Origin: Candidatus Chlorohelix allophototropha
Lineage (GTDB): Bacteria; Chloroflexota; Chloroflexia; Chloroheliales; Chloroheliaceae
Assembly (NCBI RefSeq): GCF_030389965.1
Contig: NZ_CP128400.1
Location: 2,232,001 to 2,296,000, forward strand
DNA length: 64,000 nucleotides
Direction: 5' to 3'
Made by a program: the position numbers and the translations under genes. Below the pieces are notes generated by a model, which had not been told where the DNA came from, searched no databases, and was given only the letters and a program-made list of their open reading frames with translations. Numbering within the stretch: the stretch's first letter is position 1; the number at the start of each line of letters is the position of its first letter. This document shows positions 45,025 to 53,313 of the stretch, piece by piece.

Positions 45025-46320
45025 TTAAACCTCTAAAGTATCTACACTACCCACAGCCGGAGTAGGTGACCTCACCACTCCGGTTTTTTTATTCGGGCGA
45101 AAAAGAAGATAAAGCAAAAACGCCAGCGTCAGCAAGCCAAACTGCAAAAGCCCAATAATAACAAAGGGCATCCCCCGCGCCGTATTTTCGTAGAGAAACC
45201 CGCCGATGAGCGACCCGGCGAGAGTCCCGAATTGCTGCACCGCATTATAAAGCCCTTGAGCCTTACCGCGGGCGTGATGTGGGCTGTGGTCTGCCAAGTA
45301 GCCATCATTCGCGGCGCGCGCCACCGCATCAATCGAACCCTCCAACACGCCCACTACCATTATAATAAGGAAAGAGGTAATTATTCCGTAGCTCACCCAT
45401 ACGAATGAGAGTAGAATTGACGCGCTGAACATCAGCAGCAAACGCCCCACTCTATCCGAAAAACGCCCCGCCCAAGGCGCTACCAAAATAATCGGAACCG
45501 AATAGACCGAATAAGTCCAGCCGATAGCGGTAAGCGAGAAGCCCAAATCGGCAGTAAACAAACTCCAGATGGCAATCGCAACCCCGGGACCAAGCCCAAT
45601 CGCGCCCTTTACCAGACAGCCGATAACTATCGGGAAGGTCAAGAGTTTTTCTGTGCCTGTCACCTCTGCCGGAATACTGACTACCGGAGTGTCCAGTTCA
45701 CTTGTGCTTCTCTGGCGATAACCGCGATAGGAAAACAGCACCAGCAAAATTGAGGGAATAAATATAATGAAAGAAAGCAGATAAACCGCCTGAAATCCGG
45801 TTATCTCTGCCAGCAACGTCCCAATGGGAGGACCTGCAAACATACCAAAGGTAATAACCGCGCTGAACAGCCCGAAAGCCTCGCCGTTCCTGCCCGGAGG
45901 CGTAAGGTCTGCCAGCAAAGCGCGAGCAGGTGAGGAAACCGCCGCCGCCGTTATCCCTTCCACAAAACGCAGCAGAATGAACATTTCGGCGGAAGTGGTG
46001 AACATAAAGCCCAGCGTAATCAGCGAATGCCCGATCAATCCGGCGATAATCAGGTTAGGGCGATGTACCCTGTCACTCAACCAACCGAACGGGAAAAGAA
46101 ACACAAAGCCTGAAAACAAGAAAGCAGCTGCCATAAAACCGACTGCCACGCCGCTTGCGCCTTCATCCCGCGCATAGAGAGTGCGTATCGGCGATACAAA
46201 GCCCTGCGCCAAAAACGAAACGGCTATCGCAATCAACAAACTGGCGATTTGCCAATTGCTCCAAAGGCTTGGGGGTCTTTTCCGCTTACTATTAGTGGGT
46301 TTAGATACCGAGAGATTCAA
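45025..46320 (-). CDS. Major facilitator superfamily transporter
   Basis: 431 residues with twelve predicted transmembrane helices. The loop-2 motif of drug/proton antiporters is present (FGWLSDRVHRPNLI), with a related motif in the second half (AGRFSDRVGRLLL). Start chosen at TTG 46320 because GGAGG lies five bases upstream; the TTG at 46350 has no such site. Probably a proton-coupled efflux carrier; the substrate is unknown. Its last codons overlap a plus-strand terminator (45057-45090) serving the opposite operon. Confidence 0.88.
   Translation of the reverse strand: MNLSVSKPTNSKRKRPPSLWSNWQIASLLIAIAVSFLAQGFVSPIRTLYARDEGASGVAVGFMAAAFLFSGFVFLFPFGWLSDRVHRPNLIIAGLIGHSLITLGFMFTTSAEMFILLRFVEGITAAAVSSPARALLADLTPPGRNGEAFGLFSAVITFGMFAGPPIGTLLAEITGFQAVYLLSFIIFIPSILLVLFSYRGYRQRSTSELDTPVVSIPAEVTGTEKLLTFPIVIGCLVKGAIGLGPGVAIAIWSLFTADLGFSLTAIGWTYSVYSVPIILVAPWAGRFSDRVGRLLLMFSASILLSFVWVSYGIITSFLIIMVVGVLEGSIDAVARAANDGYLADHSPHHARGKAQGLYNAVQQFGTLAGSLIGGFLYENTARGMPFVIIGLLQFGLLTLAFLLYLLFRPNKKTGVVRSPTPAVGSVDTLEV
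45057..45090 (+). terminator. Terminator of the small-protein operon, inside the MFS gene end
   Basis: CCGGAGT (45057-45063) and ACTCCGG (45077-45083), then TTTTTTT. It is placed within the last coding bases of the convergent transporter gene, so one sequence is under both coding and termination constraint. Confidence 0.8.
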
Positions 46321-46735
46321 CCTATCCTCCAACGAGCTTTTAAAACGCAACTTCGGCTATTTTATCAGATTCTTGGATGGCACATTGGAACGCCACCACC
46401 CGAACCCAAATTGTAACAATTTACTCTAAGCCCCTTGCCTGAACCCCTAACCAACATCCCCTCGTGGGTGTGGTTCGACCCGCCACTCTGAAATCTATTT
46501 CTCCCGGAAAAGCCTCCCAAAAGCCGCTTGAAAGCATTAAAAAATTATAACGCCAATAAGTTGCTTTGTAATTTTTGAGGCTATTTTGTTCATCTTTATT
46601 GATATATTTTGTGCTATATTTCATGCATATTATTGTTTGGGTTTAGGTTATGACATAGGGTATAGATAGCAAACAAGCCTCTTCACATGAAACATGCTCT
46701 TATTGACTAAGTTTGAATCCATGTGTGGAGATGGT
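46321..46735. other. Intergenic region with repeat fragment
   Basis: At 46431-46442 AAGCCCCTTGCC is an inverted fragment of the MITE-like terminal repeat, followed by a degenerate palindromic repeat (CTCGTGGGTGTGGTTCGACCC, about 46462-46482). The rest to the response regulator is AT-rich and probably holds its promoter; no clear boxes can be assigned. Confidence 0.4.
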
Positions 46736-47452
46736 ATGAATATTCTAGTTGTAGAAGACGAGCCATTAACTTTAAAAGTCGTCGAATATGTATTAAGTGG
46801 AAGTGGTTATCAAGTAACAAAAGCAACTAACATAAAAGAAGCTGATGAAATCTTGAGTCTAAGCCAACCTTGGCTGGCAATTGTTGACAAGTTTCTACCC
46901 GATGGTAATGGTGCAGATTATTGTGAGCTACTTGCTGAAAAACACCCCGGTTTGCCTGTAATATTGCTCACCTGTGAAAGCCAGCAACGGCAACGCGATT
47001 ATATGCGCTACCCCGGAGATACTATCCGTAAACCTTTTGTTTTGAAAGACCTAGTGGATAGCGTTAAACGAATGATAAGGGCTGATGTCGCTTGTCACGC
47101 TGCCCCACCTGCTCAATCGCGTCTGACCGTTGGAGAAATTGAATTAGCGCCTGTTGAGCGGCGTTTGTATATTTCCAATAAGCCTACCATTCAACTTTCT
47201 AAGTCTGAATCAAAGCTGTTGGAATGTGTGATGTCTAACGCGGGGGCGGTTGTAACTACCGAAGAACTGGATTTTGCCTTGCATGCCTACGATTTGACCG
47301 GTGAAGTCGATTCGGTTGACGAATATATATATCGTCTTCGACGTAAACTCGAAGATGATCCCAATAATCCTCGCTATTTATGTCCGGCGGAAAAACTCGG
47401 CATGAAAGGATATTTTTTTTCAAAAGAGTTGCCGGTAATGGTGGTTGAGTAA
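46736..47452 (+). CDS. Two-component response regulator, OmpR/PhoB type
   Basis: 238 residues from the ATG at 46736 (GGAG six bases upstream). The receiver domain has the acidic pair in VVEDEPL, the phosphorylated Asp in AIVDKFLPDGNG, the Thr in ILLTCES and the Lys in IRKPF. The C-terminal winged helix (about 145-230) ends with the typical VDEYIYRLRRKLEDDPNNPR. No histidine kinase is adjacent, so its partner is elsewhere. A strong terminator follows. Confidence 0.92.
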   Translation: MNILVVEDEPLTLKVVEYVLSGSGYQVTKATNIKEADEILSLSQPWLAIVDKFLPDGNGADYCELLAEKHPGLPVILLTCESQQRQRDYMRYPGDTIRKPFVLKDLVDSVKRMIRADVACHAAPPAQSRLTVGEIELAPVERRLYISNKPTIQLSKSESKLLECVMSNAGAVVTTEELDFALHAYDLTGEVDSVDEYIYRLRRKLEDDPNNPRYLCPAEKLGMKGYFFSKELPVMVVE

Positions 47453-47462
47453 GCTCGTTTTT

Positions 47463-47487
47463 AGCCCCCTTAATTGGGGGCTTTTTT
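47463..47487 (+). terminator. Terminator of the response regulator gene
   Basis: AGCCCCC, loop TTAATT, GGGGGCT, then TTTTT. The T-run overlaps the stop codon of the convergent PhzF gene. Confidence 0.85.
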
Positions 47488-48352
47488 AAATTTCGCTTTT
47501 GCCTACTCTTACTGCCTCGCCTGTAATTAATACGCGGCTGATTTTTCCTTGCTCTATGCCTATATCTACTTCTGCCCGACCGGGACAGCCCAAGGCATGC
47601 CCTTGCTCGATTACCAAATGGGTGCGCTGCCGGATTAATCCGCTGCTTACCAGATACCCGCCCAAAGCTGCCATTGCTACGCCTGTAACCGGGTCTTCTA
47701 CGAAGCCAACCCCGTAGGGAAACTGACGCGCTTCAAGGTCAACACCGGGATTGCGCGCTTGACAGGTGTAAGGGTAAAGCCCGGTCAGTCCGTTAGCTTT
47801 ACATAATTCTTCAAGCGCCTTATCGTTGCGCTCGCATGAATCCAACGTTTTATAATCCGGTAGTGGGATTAGCAATTTCGGGCGACCTGCCGAAGCGGAC
47901 ACAATGCGCCCTACAATCTGTCGCGCTTCTAGCCCGATAGCGACTGCTACCGCATCCGGTGAGAAAAATGCATCTTCAAAGGTAGGGTTAGGTTGTTGCA
48001 GCGTAATGCGGGAGGGTTGGTCAGCTCGAATTTCGGCGCGGGCGTATAGCACCCCCGCTTGGGTTTCCACAAAGCATTCGCCTTTGAGCTTGCCTTCCTC
48101 TGCCAGAATCCACAACGCGCCGATGGTAGCATGTCCGCACAGGTTCATTTCCCCGCTCGGAGAGAAATAGCGGAGACGCAAGGTTGCATCGTTGCGGGTG
48201 GGAGGCAAAACAAAAGCGCATTCGGTGGCGGTTTCTACCGCGATTTGCCGCATGCGCTTTTCGCTCAAGGTTGCCGCTTCCAAAATAACACAGGCAGGGT
48301 TGCCGTTACCGGGAATGCGGGTGAATACATCTATCTCGTAGAGGGCAGCCAT
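47486..48352 (-). CDS. PhzF-family isomerase/epimerase-like protein
   Basis: 288 residues, the usual PhzF length. The protein starts at MAALYEIDVFTRIPGNGNPA, which contains the family's N-terminal signature. The active-site region is TATECAFVLPP with the catalytic Glu, and the second half holds FVEDPVTGVAMAALGGYL. The ATG lies one base after the ftsK stop, so the two are co-translated and the upstream 29-codon extension is discarded. PhzF proteins isomerise small metabolites; no phenazine genes are near, so the substrate is unknown. Confidence 0.9.
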   Translation of the reverse strand: MAALYEIDVFTRIPGNGNPACVILEAATLSEKRMRQIAVETATECAFVLPPTRNDATLRLRYFSPSGEMNLCGHATIGALWILAEEGKLKGECFVETQAGVLYARAEIRADQPSRITLQQPNPTFEDAFFSPDAVAVAIGLEARQIVGRIVSASAGRPKLLIPLPDYKTLDSCERNDKALEELCKANGLTGLYPYTCQARNPGVDLEARQFPYGVGFVEDPVTGVAMAALGGYLVSSGLIRQRTHLVIEQGHALGCPGRAEVDIGIEQGKISRVLITGEAVRVGKSEI

Positions 48353-48353
48353 C

Positions 48354-51197
48354 CTATAACGGTAAATCCTCGTCGTCATCCTCGCCGTTGTGAGCTTGCG
48401 GTTCGGGCGGTTTGGCGCGTCTTTCCAGCCGCACTTCATTGACTCTGGCTTGCGCGTTCAATGCCGGAGAAACATCTTTATAGACTGTAGCATTTGAGAC
48501 AAAACGGCTTTTATCGTTTGGCGCGTCAAAAGGTTCTGGCGTAAAGAGGCTGGCGGCAGCGGTTAGCGAGGTCGTGCCAAGCAAATCTTCTTCTTCGAGT
48601 AACACCGGGCGCGGTTTGCTGCCTTCGGCATGCCCGATTACCCCCGCTTGTTCAAGCTGTTCAATCAAACGAGCGGCGCGGTTATAGCCCACTCGTAAGC
48701 GGCGTTGCAAGAGTGAGATTGAAGCGCTTCGAGATTCGCGCACCAATTGCAAAGCTTGCTCAAACAACTCGTCCGTATCGTCGCTGCTGTCCTCGCGGTC
48801 TGCTTCGATGGTGTTTAGCTCACCGGGCCACAATTGTTCTTGTACAAAGTTTTTGGCTTCGCCTTCGAGGAAAGTGGCTTGCTGATCCCAGAATCTTACC
48901 AGCGTATCAATTTCTTCATCGCTGACAAACACCCCTTGCACTCGGATAGGCTTGGGCGCATCGCTTGGCAGATAGAGCATATCGCCGCGACCGAGCAATT
49001 TTTCTGCTCCGGCTACGTCCAGAATTACCCGGCTATCGGTTTGCGAGGTAACGGCAAAGGTGATGCGGGTGGGGAAGTTCGCCTTTATCAAGCCGGTTAC
49101 CACATCCACCGAAGGACGCTGCGTAGCGAGAATGAGGTGAATGCCCACCGCGCGGGCTTTTTGGGCGAGGCGACAGATACTCGATTCGGCTTCTTCGGGC
49201 GCAACCATCATCAAATCTGCCAGTTCATCTATAATCAGCACGAGGTAAGGCAATTTCTCCCAATCGTTGCCCACTCCGGCAGCTTTATTATAGCTGTCGA
49301 TGTTGCGATGTCCTGACAGCGAAAGGCGTTTGTAGCGTTTTTCCATTTCGCGGATAGTCCACTTCAAAACGCTCATTACGGTTGGGGTGCGCGGTTCGCC
49401 GTTGCGGGCGCGATCTCGCTCTTTCTCCGGGTCAGCCTCGATTTGAACCACCACCGGGAAAGCCAAATGCGGGATGCCGTTGTAGGTGCTGAGTTCCACC
49501 ATTTTAGGGTCAACCATTATAAACTTGAGTTCATCCGGGCGATATTGGAACAGCATAGCGGCAATAATCGAGTTGATACACACCGATTTACCGCTTCCGG
49601 TTGCCCCTGCAATCAAAAGATGCGGCATTCTGGCAAGGTCGGCAATCATCGGTTGCCCTGCCACATCCCGCCCTAACGCTATTTTAAGCTTGCCGCTTCT
49701 CTTATTGAAGTCTTCCGACTCCATTATTTCTTTCATGCCTACGGTAGCAATCTTCAGGTTGGGTACTTCCACGCCCACGCGCTGCTGACCGGGTACGGGC
49801 GCTTCGATGCGAATGGCGGGCGCGGCTAAAGACAACGCAAGGTCGTTGGAAAGGGCAGTAATGCGAGCGACTTTAACCCCAAAACCGGGTTCAAGCGCAA
49901 ACTGGGTGACGGTAGGTCCGGTGTTGACCTCGCGCACATACGCCTCAACTCCAAAACTAGCAAGCGTTTCCTCGATTTTCTTGGCTTTCTTAAGCAGGTC
50001 TTTCTCGTTTACTTCTACGCCGGAGAAATTTGCCAGCATCTCAAGCTGAGGCAAACGCCACTCGCGGCGGGGCAATTCGGCAGGCGCGGGCGAATCTTCG
50101 CGCTTCCAATTCTGTCCCTCTATCGGTTTTTTGTCGGCAGGAATGGGAGGTTGAGCATGGCTACTTGGTACAAGGTGCGCTCCGAATATCGAAGGGGTAA
50201 TTTCAGTTGGCACATTATTGCGATTGCCGATTTTGGTGGCGCTAGGCGGTAGCAAAAGACTATCCAGCAAAGCCTCTTCTTCCAGTTTACCCTCTTCGCG
50301 GTTTACTACGTAGCTACGGCTTGCCAGATGGGGGTTAATTATGGTTGGATCCATCTCAATATCAAGGTCATCCGGTTCTTCGATTTGGCGAGGGGCTGGC
50401 GTACCTTTTAGAACCTGCCAAAGTTGGCGGATGGATACGTTAAAAGCAATAATCAAGCCCACTATGAATAGCGCTACCAACAATAAAAATGCGCCGATGT
50501 TCTGCAACATCCCGGCGAGAAAGCCGCTGGTATAGTAACCGATGTAACCGCCGCCGCCGCCCTTTTCTGCCAAATCTTTGGGGTTGGCATCTAATAGGTG
50601 GATTAGTAGTACAAAGGCGATAATCGAGAGGATTCCTCCCAACAAGCGCGTCTGGTTGATAAATTCTCGCCGCCTTAAGCCTTCCCAGAAGAAGGTTAAG
50701 CCTATAAATGCCAGCCATACCGGAATTAGGTAGGAGGCAAGCCCGAAAATGCGCCTGACCGCCATGCCCGCATCTGCAATCAAGCCTTTTTGCGCGAATA
50801 GCCCGAAGAAGAAGATTAGAGCAAAGACTATTAGTAGGATGCCGTAGATTTCCTGACGCGCTCCGGGCGCAATCGCGGGCAATTTGTCATCGCGATGAAA
50901 ATTACTCGGTTGCGTTTTGGGGGTGCGCTTGCGCGGGGCAGGGGCAGAAGAATTGCCCTGTGCCTGCAATTGTTCAGGCGCATTGCGGGTTGGGGCAAGC
51001 GTAAGTTGGGCAGTAGAGGCATTTCCTGCCATGCGCTTGCTACGTTTATTCTCTTTAGGCGCATCAGCCGTGACCACAGGTGCAGAAGGGTCGATGGGCT
51101 GTACATTTATAACCGGATCGACGTTTTCAAGTTTACTCTTGCGTGGTGAACGCGAGGTAGCTGCTCCGGTTGTCCCGGCAGATTCTTTCTTAGCCAT
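48354..51197 (-). CDS. ftsK: FtsK/SpoIIIE DNA translocase
   Basis: 947 residues. A disordered basic N terminus is followed by four membrane helices (about 115-270) and a Pro-rich linker. The motor domain has Walker A (LIAGATGSGKSVCIN, about 535), Walker B (LIIDELADLMM) and LATQRPSVDVVTGLIKANFP. A gamma winged-helix domain at the C terminus (SISLLQRRLRVGYNRAARLI) reads orientation sequences on DNA. It pumps chromosomal DNA through the division septum. The last ~60 residues are low-complexity. The phzF-like gene follows after one base. Confidence 0.96.
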   Translation of the reverse strand: MAKKESAGTTGAATSRSPRKSKLENVDPVINVQPIDPSAPVVTADAPKENKRSKRMAGNASTAQLTLAPTRNAPEQLQAQGNSSAPAPRKRTPKTQPSNFHRDDKLPAIAPGARQEIYGILLIVFALIFFFGLFAQKGLIADAGMAVRRIFGLASYLIPVWLAFIGLTFFWEGLRRREFINQTRLLGGILSIIAFVLLIHLLDANPKDLAEKGGGGGYIGYYTSGFLAGMLQNIGAFLLLVALFIVGLIIAFNVSIRQLWQVLKGTPAPRQIEEPDDLDIEMDPTIINPHLASRSYVVNREEGKLEEEALLDSLLLPPSATKIGNRNNVPTEITPSIFGAHLVPSSHAQPPIPADKKPIEGQNWKREDSPAPAELPRREWRLPQLEMLANFSGVEVNEKDLLKKAKKIEETLASFGVEAYVREVNTGPTVTQFALEPGFGVKVARITALSNDLALSLAAPAIRIEAPVPGQQRVGVEVPNLKIATVGMKEIMESEDFNKRSGKLKIALGRDVAGQPMIADLARMPHLLIAGATGSGKSVCINSIIAAMLFQYRPDELKFIMVDPKMVELSTYNGIPHLAFPVVVQIEADPEKERDRARNGEPRTPTVMSVLKWTIREMEKRYKRLSLSGHRNIDSYNKAAGVGNDWEKLPYLVLIIDELADLMMVAPEEAESSICRLAQKARAVGIHLILATQRPSVDVVTGLIKANFPTRITFAVTSQTDSRVILDVAGAEKLLGRGDMLYLPSDAPKPIRVQGVFVSDEEIDTLVRFWDQQATFLEGEAKNFVQEQLWPGELNTIEADREDSSDDTDELFEQALQLVRESRSASISLLQRRLRVGYNRAARLIEQLEQAGVIGHAEGSKPRPVLLEEEDLLGTTSLTAAASLFTPEPFDAPNDKSRFVSNATVYKDVSPALNAQARVNEVRLERRAKPPEPQAHNGEDDDEDLPL

Positions 51198-51365
51198 ATG
51201 GCGTATCCTGACTTTGTCGGGTAAAGTCCGATAACTAGTTAGTTGTCATAATGATGTTAGCACTTTAGTTCGTTGCCGTCAAGATTAAGAATCGAGTTTA
51301 CGGGCTGTTGGCAGTTCGGAAAGAGGTGTCATAATTGCTGAATCTAAATTTTGGCAACAATATAT

Positions 51366-51392
51366 AAGAACCGGGTGGGTAGCCCGGCTCTT
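51366..51392. terminator. Palindromic terminator, duplication unit 1
   Basis: AAGAACCGGG (51366-51375) and CCCGGCTCTT (51383-51392) form a stem with one mismatch; TTGTTTTGT follows on the plus strand. It ends the receiver gene from the other side and is the homologue of 52374-52401. Confidence 0.65.
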
Positions 51393-51440
51393 TGTTTTGT
51401 ACTGCTTAGTGATAGGGGGAATTGTTAGGAGGTGTGAATT

Positions 51441-51791
51441 CTATTTCAAGGCTGGGAATAATTTCTTCAACTCAGGGATTAGGTTGGGCTTGGTAATAAC
51501 TACTTTTAGATTGATGCCAGCGGCATCTACTGACTCATGTTCATAGTCAGTAAAAATCACAAACTCGGCGGTTTCCATGCCGGGAATTGACTGAAGAGTC
51601 TTACAATAATTGGGATAGTAGTTTGATTCCATAAAGTTATCTACTAACACAGCCTGCGGTTTGTATTCCATTGCTTGTGCGTAGCCCTCCCAAGAGGTTG
51701 CGGCTTCAAGCACTTCGTATCCATGCATTTCAAAGAATGCACCCACGAATTTTCGAAAAACATCAGTTTCATTTACAACAAGAACTACCAT
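51441..51791 (-). CDS. Stand-alone receiver-domain protein, copy 1
   Basis: 116 residues, a single CheY-like receiver fold without output domain. The phosphorylatable Asp is in AVLVDNFMES, the Thr in FVIFTDY and the Lys in VITKPN. The usual N-terminal acidic pair is altered (LVVNETD). It is paralogous to the protein at 52442-52792, and the surrounding DNA is duplicated too. A start at ATG 51791 has only a weak ribosome site. It may be a phospho-relay protein or a divergent, partly inactive receiver. Confidence 0.82.
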   Translation of the reverse strand: MVVLVVNETDVFRKFVGAFFEMHGYEVLEAATSWEGYAQAMEYKPQAVLVDNFMESNYYPNYCKTLQSIPGMETAEFVIFTDYEHESVDAAGINLKVVITKPNLIPELKKLFPALK

Positions 51792-52373
51792 TTATAACAA
51801 TTATTCTTTTCATACTAAAATTTGGCACAAAAAATGGTGGGGTGACGGGTTAGCGCCACCCCTGACTGAATGATGTGGCGGTAAACTCTCCTACCACGCC
51901 GTTGTGATAGGAAGCATAGCGCAACCTGCTGCAACGGTGCAGTAGGCTGAAAAGGCATATCCAATTAGAATTTAGGTATATAAACTAAAGTAGGATGTAC
52001 TATAACTATAATGCATATCCTATGCCAGAAAACCCGGCTAAATGAACCTAGTATTGGGGTTTGCTGCACACAAGCATCGTGTTTCTACTCTAATGATTGC
52101 TAAACAATCTAAAGAACACCTAAAAAATATCTAAAGAGTTTAGCTCCTAAGCACAGATATAATCGCTATCTGTAAAGATATTTTAATACAATTGAAAAAT
52201 AAATGCAAGTAAAGTAAAGTGAGAGTAAAGTTAGAAATATCTGCTTTTATTCAACATATCTAGTAGGATATTGATGATGCGCTGTTCCAGCAAAAAGGAA
52301 AGGCTCATCTACCACTGCTAAACATTTTCCGAAAAGGGTTAAGTTTCTTTCACTGCAACAATTCAAAAGATGC
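51792..52373 (+). ncRNA. Conserved structured non-coding element, copy 1 (core 51838-51962)
   Basis: No gene. Positions 51838-51962 are about 90 percent identical to 52835-52956, more than the adjacent genes are to each other. Stems: GGGGTG/CACCCC (51839/51857), GTGG/CCAC (51875/51894), GTTGTG/CGCAAC (51901/51920) and CTGCTGCA/TGCAGTAG (51926/51938) with an ACGG loop. Two differences between copies fall in stems and keep plus-strand pairing through G-U wobbles, and a shared G-U is present in the last stem; on the minus strand they would be A-C mismatches. That favours a plus-strand RNA, opposite to the receiver gene. Similarity continues weakly to about 52050; from there to 52373 nothing is visible. 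Confidence 0.5.
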
Positions 52374-52401
52374 AAGAGCCGGGTGGGTGTGCCCGGCTCT
52401 T
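52374..52401. terminator. Palindromic terminator, duplication unit 2
   Basis: AAGAGCCGGG (52374-52383) and CCCGGCTCTT (52392-52401) pair perfectly over ten bases; TTGTTTG follows on the plus strand, and the other side is less U-rich. Confidence 0.7.
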
Positions 52402-52441
52402 TGTTTGCGCTGCTTAAAGTAAGGGGAGTTAGGAGGGATAT

Positions 52442-52792
52442 TTATTTCAAGGCTGGAAATGCTTTCTTCAACTTAGGAACTATATTGGGCTTGGTAATAG
52501 TTTCTTTTAGATTGATACCAGAAGCATCTTCTACCTCACCCTCAAAGTCAGTAAAAATTACAAACTTAGCGGTTTCCATACCGGGAATTGACTGTATATT
52601 CTTACAAATAGTAAGACAAGAGAGTGATTCCATAAGGTTATCTACTAATACAACTTGCGGTTTGTATTCCATTGCTTGCAAATAGCTCTCGCTGGAGGTA
52701 GCGGCTTCAAGCACAGCGTATCCACGCATTTCAAAGAACCTACGCACGATTTCTCTAAAGACGGCAGTTTCATTTATAACAAGGACTACCAA
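52442..52792 (-). CDS. Stand-alone receiver-domain protein, copy 2
   Basis: 116 residues, starting at a TTG (52792) that aligns with the ATG of copy 1 and has AAAGGAAT upstream. The longer ORF to 52885 would translate the conserved non-coding element and is rejected. The receiver layout is as in copy 1: Asp in VVLVDNLMES, Thr in FVIFTDF and Lys in TITKPN, with NETA in place of the acidic pair. It differs from copy 1 mainly in the middle helix (LSCLTICKNIQS). The two arose by tandem duplication of about 1 kb. Confidence 0.82.
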   Translation of the reverse strand: MVVLVINETAVFREIVRRFFEMRGYAVLEAATSSESYLQAMEYKPQVVLVDNLMESLSCLTICKNIQSIPGMETAKFVIFTDFEGEVEDASGINLKETITKPNIVPKLKKAFPALK

Positions 52793-53257
52793 ACTATTTA
52801 TTCCTTTATGATAAAATGGGTATAAGAAAATAGCAGGTGACGGGTTAGCGCCACCCCTGACTGAATACTGTGGCGGTAAACTCACCTACCGCGCCGTTGC
52901 GATAGGGAGCATAACGCAACCTGCTGCAACGGTGCAGTAGGCTGAAAAGGTATATCCAATTAGAATTTAGGTGTATAAACTAAAGTAGGGCGTACTGTAA
53001 CTATTATGCTTTTCTATGGCAGAAAATCTTCTTGATTGAACCTAGTCTTGGGTTTTACTGTCTCCTATTCCCTTACCTCTGTCCCCCGCATGGTTAAACT
53101 ACCCAGAAGAAACCAAAAGATAAAACTTATTGGTAATCATTATTCTATAATAACGGTTTATATCTGTAAAGATTAAATTCAGGTCGAATAAGGTAAATAA
53201 ATAGTTAAAAATAGTGTTAAAGCACTGCTATTACTACACTTAGCTATGAATCCCGCA
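52793..53257 (+). ncRNA. Conserved structured non-coding element, copy 2 (core 52835-52956)
   Basis: Homologous to the element at 51838-51962, with the same stem order. Here the paired segments read GTTGCG/CGCAAC and CTGCTGCA/TGCAGTAG. The CCGC in the second stem pairs with GTGG through a G-U. Similarity continues at a lower level to about 53060 (AACCTAG, CTTGGGTTTT, possibly a weak terminator). The remaining bases to 53257 show nothing else. Confidence 0.5.
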
Positions 53258-53259
53258 CT

Positions 53260-53291
53260 AAAAAGCCCGTCCGCGTATTTGCGAACAGGCT
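53260..53291 (-). terminator. Terminator of acsF
   Basis: On the minus strand AGCCTGTTCGC pairs with GCGGACGGGCT over eleven positions, including two G-U pairs, followed by TTTTT. Confidence 0.85.
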
Positions 53292-53313
53292 CATTCTAAA
53301 ATAGGCTGAGTAG

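Noticed and set aside
52793-52885. N-terminal extension of the second receiver protein
   Set aside because: It would translate the conserved non-coding element; copy 1 has no such extension and a TTG with a ribosome site aligns with its start.
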